From: Whalleya microplaca
Taxonomy: Eukaryota > Ascomycota > Sordariomycetes > Xylariales > Xylariaceae
NCBI GenBank assembly: GCA_022497155.1
Contig: MU385746.1
Span: 1 to 64,000, forward strand
DNA: 64,000 bases
Reading direction: 5' to 3'
The translations under genes and the position numbers were made by a program. A model generated the notes under the pieces. That model was not told where the DNA came from. It was given only the letters and a program-made list of their open reading frames with translations, and ran no database searches. Of the stretch, positions 57,521 to 64,000 are shown one piece after another (the first letter of the stretch is position 1; the number at the start of each line of letters is the position of its first letter).

Positions 57521-58434
57521 CCTATCAACTTTTTGGCATATATCAGCGAACCTTTAAATGGTGCAATTGGATCTCTGAGGATTATTCTCAGGGGAAATCA
57601 GCAGTTTGAGGCCTTGAGGTGATATTGCATATGTCTTGTGTAACAAATTCTGTATCTTACAATAACCCAGTTTCAAATACCAATTGCGGGAGAAGTTTGC
57701 AAGAAACTGTACTAGGAGAAAATATATTAAAGCACATGTGATGGTACCCGGTTTCTATATCCATATGAGACAAAGACCAGCAAGAGGGTTATACATAGAA
57801 CACGGAATTGTCATCAGCTAAGCTTCGGATTTTGCTGTGTCTACATCAGTACCGCCACTGTTAACATCGCTACCATAATGGTGGCTCGATTTGATTCTCT
57901 TCTGCTTATTCTAAATATAAGTCTAACCGCCATTTCAAAGACTTTGGTAGTGCCACATGCCTTGCGAGTCTAGTATGTAGCCCAATGTCTATTCGTACTG
58001 CCTTCTATACTACCTGTTTCTCAACTTACTTATAACTCATAAAACAAACTCATTCTCAGATCAAGCTCATTGTCAGGGGAACAGGAAACATCCTTTCGCC
58101 TCCTGAGAAACTACTTAATATGCGAACCTTAGATAAATCCATCTTCCGCGAAACTAAGAGAAGCTCGGGGGAATATTTCAGGAAGCCAGACCACGCAAAC
58201 ATTGCTAGTTTCCTTTCACCCTGACACTCCCGAGACAGATGAAAATCCTATATTTGGGCCGCACGACATCGGTCATGCTTCCACCGCTGGCTATAGATAT
58301 ATACCAGCTCAGGCAGGTACAGTTCATCACACAATTATTATAATAAGCGAGGCTACATAGATCGAATACCTAGACAGACCATGGCGTGATCGGTCTGGAG
58401 GTAAAGCTTTACAGACCTAACGTACCACAGTTAC
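57521..58434. other. Intergenic
   Basis: 900 bases between LTR-like pieces. No gene seen. Confidence 0.4.
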
Positions 58435-58550
58435 TGTGAGGATCCTGTGTTAGGATCGTGTATATAAAGGTTGTTCGGAGAACAACCTTTTAGTTAGATC
58501 TTCGTGCAATAACTGTGTTGTTTACTACCTCATACGTTCATCTCGTGACA
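58435..58550. mobile_element. Solo LTR, 116 bp, with 5-bp target duplication
   Basis: It starts TGTGAGGATCC and ends CTCGTGACA (TG...CA), and is flanked by GTTAC on both sides (58430-58434, 58551-58555). It contains TATATAAAGG (about 58461-58470), a TATA-like promoter, followed by a perfect hairpin AAGGTTGTT-cggag-AACAACCTT (58467-58489). The size is small even for Copia-type LTRs. No internal retrotransposon sequence remains next to it, as expected after LTR-LTR recombination. Confidence 0.8.
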
Positions 58551-58624
58551 GTTACAGTGTGTGTGCAATGATCATTTAGGTGCTGCCGTGATCACTCTAG
58601 TTGACTAAGTAGAATTGTGTAAAG

Positions 58625-58789
58625 TGTGAACATACGCCCTATAGGGCTGGGTGGTGGTACGTACAGGCCTACGTATGGCCGAACGCCTATACATGTATAT
58701 ATATGGTGCCTTCGTCACCTTTCTATAGCTCCACCTTGCACTAGGTAATCAAGTCACTATACTCCTCATTACTTTGTCCCATATTGACA
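58625..58789 (-). mobile_element. Solo LTR, 165 bp, with 5-bp target duplication
   Basis: Plus strand TGTGAACATACGCCC ... CCCATATTGACA, flanked by TAAAG on both sides (58620-58624 and 58790-58794). Read on the minus strand it begins TGTCAATATGGGACAAAG, shared with 57400-57520, so a family is present in two orientations. It contains no coding sequence. Confidence 0.8.
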
Positions 58790-60479
58790 TAAAGATCTAA
58801 GATCTAAAAGATTTCTAGCAGCTTAGAAGATCCATAAGCTTAAGGTACTATAACTAATAACCCTATTATCGTGTCATAACGCTTACTACATATCGTATAA
58901 ATATGTGAATGGGGTAGAGTTGGAAATATTGTGGGTGAACTTCACGAGTAGAAATATGCGGTGCGCTAGTTGAGCCCATTGGCACGATGTATTCAATCTT
59001 AGACTTTCTTGAAGACAAAGTTGGTGGGTGGTACTGTCCTCTGCGAGTTGAAAGGACCTCTTCAGCGAGCCAACTCAGAGAAGTGAATTCAACCAATTGC
59101 TAGCTTCTATTCTTCGAACATAGTATAAGTGGCTTCCAAAGCCTGACTTCCATCCAGCGAGTCAATGGGGAGGAGACGTTGTAGACTACTTTGGAGAGAT
59201 TTATGTGGGAGCAGATGGGGACGCTTAGTCAAGTCAGGCACAGACCGAGTATCACCAGACTTACTGACAGTTGAACCGAATGATGGAGGAACTATAAATA
59301 TTATCTAGCAACATTGCCAAACCCTTATTTAAAAAAAGGAGGGAAGGAAGGGAAAACTCCAAGAAAAAAACAAACAAGGGTACAACCATATCTGTCTCCA
59401 GAATGAACGGTGAGCTGAATTAGTCAAACATCCTGAACGGATATGACGTGTTTTCGCTGTCCCTGGGAAAATACAAGTGCTATCATCTAGACTGCACATC
59501 TTGCAGAATCCTGCATCCCGGTAATCAATTTCTCGGTCGGCCCTGGATCCCGATTTGGCACAGACAATGTTACTTAGCCTTGTTCAGATAACATTGATTC
59601 CGGCTGAACGTGGAGTTTGACTCTTTCGTCCGGTTCTCCGCGTGGCTGGGGTTAATAAGATACGTATCGCTAATTACGAGCACGTTTGCCTAATTGAATA
59701 TGGTAGACAGGTATCTCCAATGGCATTGAGACTGGCTGTCATAAAATGATCTCTGCAAAGTGCTTGCTGCAAATTGTCATCTAAGTCGATCGCCTCGAGT
59801 CTACACAGCTTTACTGCCGAGTTCGCGGAAACGAATACCGGGTTGCTCCACTGCCAGAACTCTCCTCAAGGCGCCAACGGAGCTTCTTTTCAAACTTATT
59901 AGCTAAGCTTGCACACTAATAATTAGTGCTGTGCGGGGAGAAATGGGGTAAATTCTGCTACTCCAAGATTCTAATTCTTGTCCTGGTTCCTCACCTCGCT
60001 TCAGATTACCCACCAACCGGCTGCTTTCCCCAAAGGTGGCTGTTGTGTAAGTAGGTATGCATGAGCTACTGATCTCGTGCGGAGATCGCTGCAAGATAGA
60101 GCCTTCTAATATCAATTCAGGCACCACGGTGCTTGGCAACTAATATGATCTTGGGTAATATGATGTTGTTGTAGGTATTGTGTATCGAACGATTTGCCGG
60201 AATGATAACCTGGTGATCTGGTTAGGCTAGTCAATCAATTGAAGAAATCTGCCCAGGTTTATTGGCAGTGATACGACCCTGGCCCGCGTACTGGTGACTA
60301 TATATATATGAATCGCGATATTTCCATTCCCTTTACTACGATATTCCAGCTCACGAGTACTGATGGGGCCCTCGGCACATTCAAAGCCTCCCAGACTCTT
60401 GATCTGATAATACCCGTTCCGAGATCGCCATTTCAGATGGTAGTAGACCACATCAGGTTGTAAACGGGACTGCTTCACA
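58790..60479. other. Intergenic, upstream of the GH115 gene
   Basis: 1.7 kb without a supported gene. A low-complexity purine stretch (aaaaaaaggagggaaggaaggg) lies at about 59333-59355. The last few hundred bases should contain the promoter of the GH115 gene. Confidence 0.5.
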
Positions 60480-63400
60480 ATGCAGTTGGTCTCCGGATGG
60501 GCGTTTCTAGAGCTGGCCGCGGTGGTTGGACTTGCACCATCCACAGCTGCTCTAGGACAGAAGCCGATTATCACTCTTAGCGGCGACCCTGAGGCTTTCC
60601 AGATAGCTGGCGGGCCGATCTCTCAACCACAGATCCATATCTCCAGTAATGATTATTGGGGTGTCATTCGCGCCGCGGGGGACCTCGCGATCGACTTTGG
60701 GCGAGTGACAGGGACTAACTTCACGTTGAGCAATGGCGAGGTGGGAGCTACGCCGGCAGCGTACGAGTATAGACCGATCACAAGGAACTACACACATGTA
60801 AGTGGCATCGTTTCGCTCAATTGTAAGATAGGGAATACATAGCAGATGTTAGAAACATGGCAGCCTTCAATCCAGATTATAATCCAAACATAGATAGGCA
60901 GATAGAAATTGTACCAATGGGTTTTTGTACACAGTAGACTTTGCTGACAGTAGTAGTACGCGGTGAACGACACGCAATACTTCTACGGCCCTGAATATGG
61001 CGACCCGTCGGCCGAAAGTACAGTCATAATCGCTGGCACGCTTGGACACTCGAAGGTTATTGACGACCTCGTCAGTGCTGAGAAGCTCGACATATCGGAA
61101 ATCAAGGGCAAATGGGAATCCTTCCTGACTAAGATCGTCGAGGATCCAATACCGGGATGCCCGAGAGCCGTGGTAATAGCAGGCAGCGACCCCAGAGGTA
61201 CTATCTTCGGCTTATACGACATCAGCGAGCAGATCGGCGTCAGCCCCTGGTACTGGTGGGCAGACGTACCGGTCAAGCAGACCAAGGAAATCTACGTCTT
61301 ACCCGACGGAAAGGTGCAGGGCCCTCCTTCAGTCGAGTACCGCGGCTTCTTCCTCAATGACGAGCAGCCCGGCCTGTCGGGCTGGGTGCGGTGGAATTTC
61401 GAGGACACGCCGTACGGGGTCGGTTACAACAGGCACTTCTACGCGAGCGTGTTCGAGCTTCTCCTCCGCTTGCGGGCGAACTACCTGTGGCCGGCCATCT
61501 GGGGCTCGATGTTGGAAGTCGACGACCCGGCGAACCAGCCGCTTGCGGATGCGTGGGAGGTTGTACTCGGGAGCTCCCATACGGAGCCTATGATGCGCGC
61601 GCAGAATGAATTTGGGACGTTCTACACGAATGAGGGTCTCGGTCCATGGGCGTACAACCTGAACAACCAGACAATCGACGAGTATTTTGTCTACGGTGCA
61701 CAGAGGGCTAAACCATACGCCCGCAATAGTTTGTGGACGATGGGCATGAGGGGGAGTGGTGACACTGCTATCGAGGGCCTCGGCGTTGATGTCATTGTCA
61801 ACATGTTAGAGACGCTAGTTCACAACCAGCAAGCCATCCTGGAAGATGTACTAGAAGTCAACGTTACTGATGTCCCCCAGCTGTGGTGCCTTTATAAGGA
61901 AGTCATGTCATATCTGCTCGAAGGCTTGACGATACCGGAAGATATCACTCTCTTGTGGGCCGATGACAACTGGGGTAACATACGACGAGTACCCATCAAG
62001 GACGAGAAGACTAGATCCGGAGGTGCTGGCGTGTATTATCATTTCGACTATGTCGGCGACACGAGAAACTACAAGTGGATAAATACAATTCAGCTGGAGA
62101 AGACGGCAGAACAGATGCAGCTTGCCTATGCCCACGGTGCAGATCGGATTTGGATTGTCAACGTGGGGGACCTGAAGCCCCTGGAGCTTCCGCTCAGTCA
62201 CTTCCTCGACATGGCGTATGATATAGACGAATGGGGAGTCGATAACGTCGGCAATTGGATTATTGCCTGGGCAGCTCGAGAGTTTGGAGCAGAGTATGCT
62301 GAAGATATAACTGACATTATGACACGTTACGGCTTGTATGCCGCAAGGAGGAAATTTGAACTGATTGAGCCATATGTATATTCTGTCATCAATTACAACG
62401 AGGGCGACGCGATACTGGAACAGTGGCAGGTTTTAGCCGACGATGCACAAGCGATTTACGACGAGCTAGACGAGATTCACAAGCCTGCTTTCTTCGAAAT
62501 GGTTTTGCACCCGATCCTGGGAGGTCAGATCGTACATCAAGTTCACATCGGATCCGAGAAGAACATGGTCTATGCCAACCAGCACCGAAACTCGGCGAAT
62601 GACATGGTTGCAGAGGTTCTGTCTAGCTTCAACGCGGATGCTAACCTCACAGCAAGATGGGATAGCCTTCTGGGTGGAAAGTGGAAGCACATACTTGACC
62701 GTAAGTAGGAATTTCGTCAAGTACTTGGAATAATAGACTTACTCGATAGCACAGAAACACATTTCGGTTACGATGGTTACTGGCAGCAGCCTATGCGCAA
62801 CGTCCTCCCTGCCATGGCGTACGTTCAGACCGCGGTCTCTTCGATAGCAGGGAACGTGGGCATTGCGATTGAAGGACTAAATGCCAGTATTCCCGGAGAC
62901 GACAAGTACCACGGAAATTCAGCAAGTAATCTTGTCCTTCCACCACTGGATCCCTACGGTCCTATCTCACGATGGTTCGACGTCTTCTCTCGGGGCCCTA
63001 GGAACTGCGATTGGTGGGCCGAAACAGACCTACCTTGGGTAAAACTATCACAATACAGCGGAACAGTAGGGCCTGAAAACGGCACAGATTCACGCGTATT
63101 TGTTTCGATAGACTGGGCGGGTGCACCGCAGATCATCAATGATACGACGGCCAGCATTAACTTCTCAACTGGTTGTGGCCGTGAAGGGTTCGTAAGCTGG
63201 TTTGGTGCACCGATCGTGCAACTTCCTACCAACCTGCGTACGGTTCCATCCAATTTCACGCAAGGCTTCGTAGAATCCGACAAGCACGTTGCTATCGAGG
63301 GGCCGAATTACCAGCGGATTCACACGCCGTCTAACACTTCAGACTCAGAAATCACTTACAAGATCCTCAAAAACTATGGGCGTACGTCTGGAGGTGTCAC

Positions 63401-63962
63401 TCTTTGGCCGCAGACTGCTTCTATCCAGACACCAGAGTCTGGGCCCGCGCTTGAATATGATCTATACCTATTCACGGACGTCTCGAAAGTCAATGTGACC
63501 TTACATCTCTCGCCGACACAGAATTACCTCTCCGACGAGAGTCCTCTTGAATTTGCCGTATCACTCTTCCCTGCTAAAGCAGAACAAGCCGAGCCGCAAA
63601 GAGTCCGCTTCGTCTCTGACAGCATCGGATCAGGCATGCCCGCAGGCTGGGGCCGGGCCGTAAGCGACGCAGTTTGGGGGCTAGATCCAGAACACAAGAC
63701 GACAACACGATGGGATGTGACGCAGGAGGGGGTCTACACACTCAGGATTTGGGCACTTGCGCCCAGTGTCATTGTGCAGAAGATCGTGGTAGACCTTGGC
63801 GGCGTTCGACCGAGCTACCTGGGCCCGCCAGAGAGCTTCCTCGTTGGTAGGGACGAAGTGGGCGTTTACAATCAGACCAGCTTTGCGGCTGGGCCTACAA
63901 CTGTCGGGCAAATTGGTCGTAGGACTAAGACTATCAAGCAGAATAGTGCTAGTGTGCGGTGA
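60480..63962 (+). CDS. Secreted GH115 xylan alpha-glucuronidase
   Basis: A 1089-residue secreted enzyme of glycoside hydrolase family 115, which removes (4-O-methyl-)glucuronic acid side chains from glucuronoxylan of plant cell walls, including internal ones. Three exons: 60480-60797, 60957-62700 and 62755-63962. Intron 1 ends AGTAGTAG|TAC and intron 2 ends CACAG|AA; both keep frame. The N-terminus is a signal peptide (residues about 1-25, WAFLELAAVVGLAPSTAALG). Family marks are AGSDPRGTIFGLYDIS, SPWYWWADVPV, YRGFFLNDEQPGLSGW (about residue 225), LRANYLWPAIWGS, LLWADDNWGNIRR, YYHFDYVGDTRNYKW and DRIWIVNVGDLKPLE, then THFGYDGYWQQPMRN in exon 3 and a C-terminal beta-rich part. The length fits fungal members. 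Several N-x-S/T sites agree with secretion. It looks intact, and is expected to be induced on plant biomass (known of the family, not read from the promoter). Confidence 0.93.
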
Positions 63963-64000
63963 AGAATTACAAGTAGATTGTAATATAAATCGTAATGTAT

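Noticed and set aside
1..64000. CRISPR arrays, bacterial operons, rRNA genes
   Set aside because: Not present; repeats seen have no spacer structure and the genes have eukaryotic introns.

Overview
The window looks like chromosomal DNA of a filamentous ascomycete (Pezizomycotina). The protein-coding genes have short GT-AG introns of about 50-150 bases. The gene families are typical of such fungi: a DHA2-type MFS transporter, an SDR, a MBOAT/Gup1 homologue, an aquaporin, a P450, a small Cys-rich secreted protein and a secreted GH115 glucuronidase. The window opens with an AT-rich retrotransposon block mutated in the style of repeat-induced point mutation (RIP). The species cannot be named from the sequence alone.

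Layout. 1-11450 is a gene-free, AT-rich block. It holds a complete but RIP-ruined Ty3/Gypsy chromovirus (two 211-bp LTRs, 5-bp target duplication), tandem repeats, and islands of normal base composition (5125-5416; 10897-11170). 11.5-44.3 kb is the gene-bearing part, in order: two orphan proteins, an MFS exporter, an SDR, a one-pass membrane protein, an F-box-like protein, a GUP1 homologue, a small secreted Cys-rich protein and an aquaporin. A 4.3-kb desert follows, then two broken genes (P450 and acyl-CoA thioesterase, each with one in-frame TGA), a MITE, and a repeat-tailed orphan protein. 44.3-60.4 kb is accessory-looking. It has one plausible BTB/elongin-C-like gene, three mutually related introns on the minus strand, a zinc-finger fragment carrying two long foldbacks, a run of perfect small hairpins, a hAT-type MITE with an exact 8-bp target duplication, and two solo LTRs with exact 5-bp target duplications. 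60.5-64.0 kb is a full-length GH115 gene.

How the genes relate. I see no intact biosynthetic cluster. The MFS and SDR are convergent neighbours and could be functionally linked, but no synthase lies nearby. The P450/thioesterase pair is probably a decaying metabolic remnant: the thioesterase keeps a peroxisomal AKL tail but has a stop codon and has lost the expected catalytic Asp. GH115 and the small secreted protein suggest a plant-associated or plant-degrading life style (inference).

Exon boundaries were placed by eye from splice consensus plus reading-frame continuity. All multi-exon models listed keep frame arithmetically. Family assignments come from motif recognition only; no database search was run.
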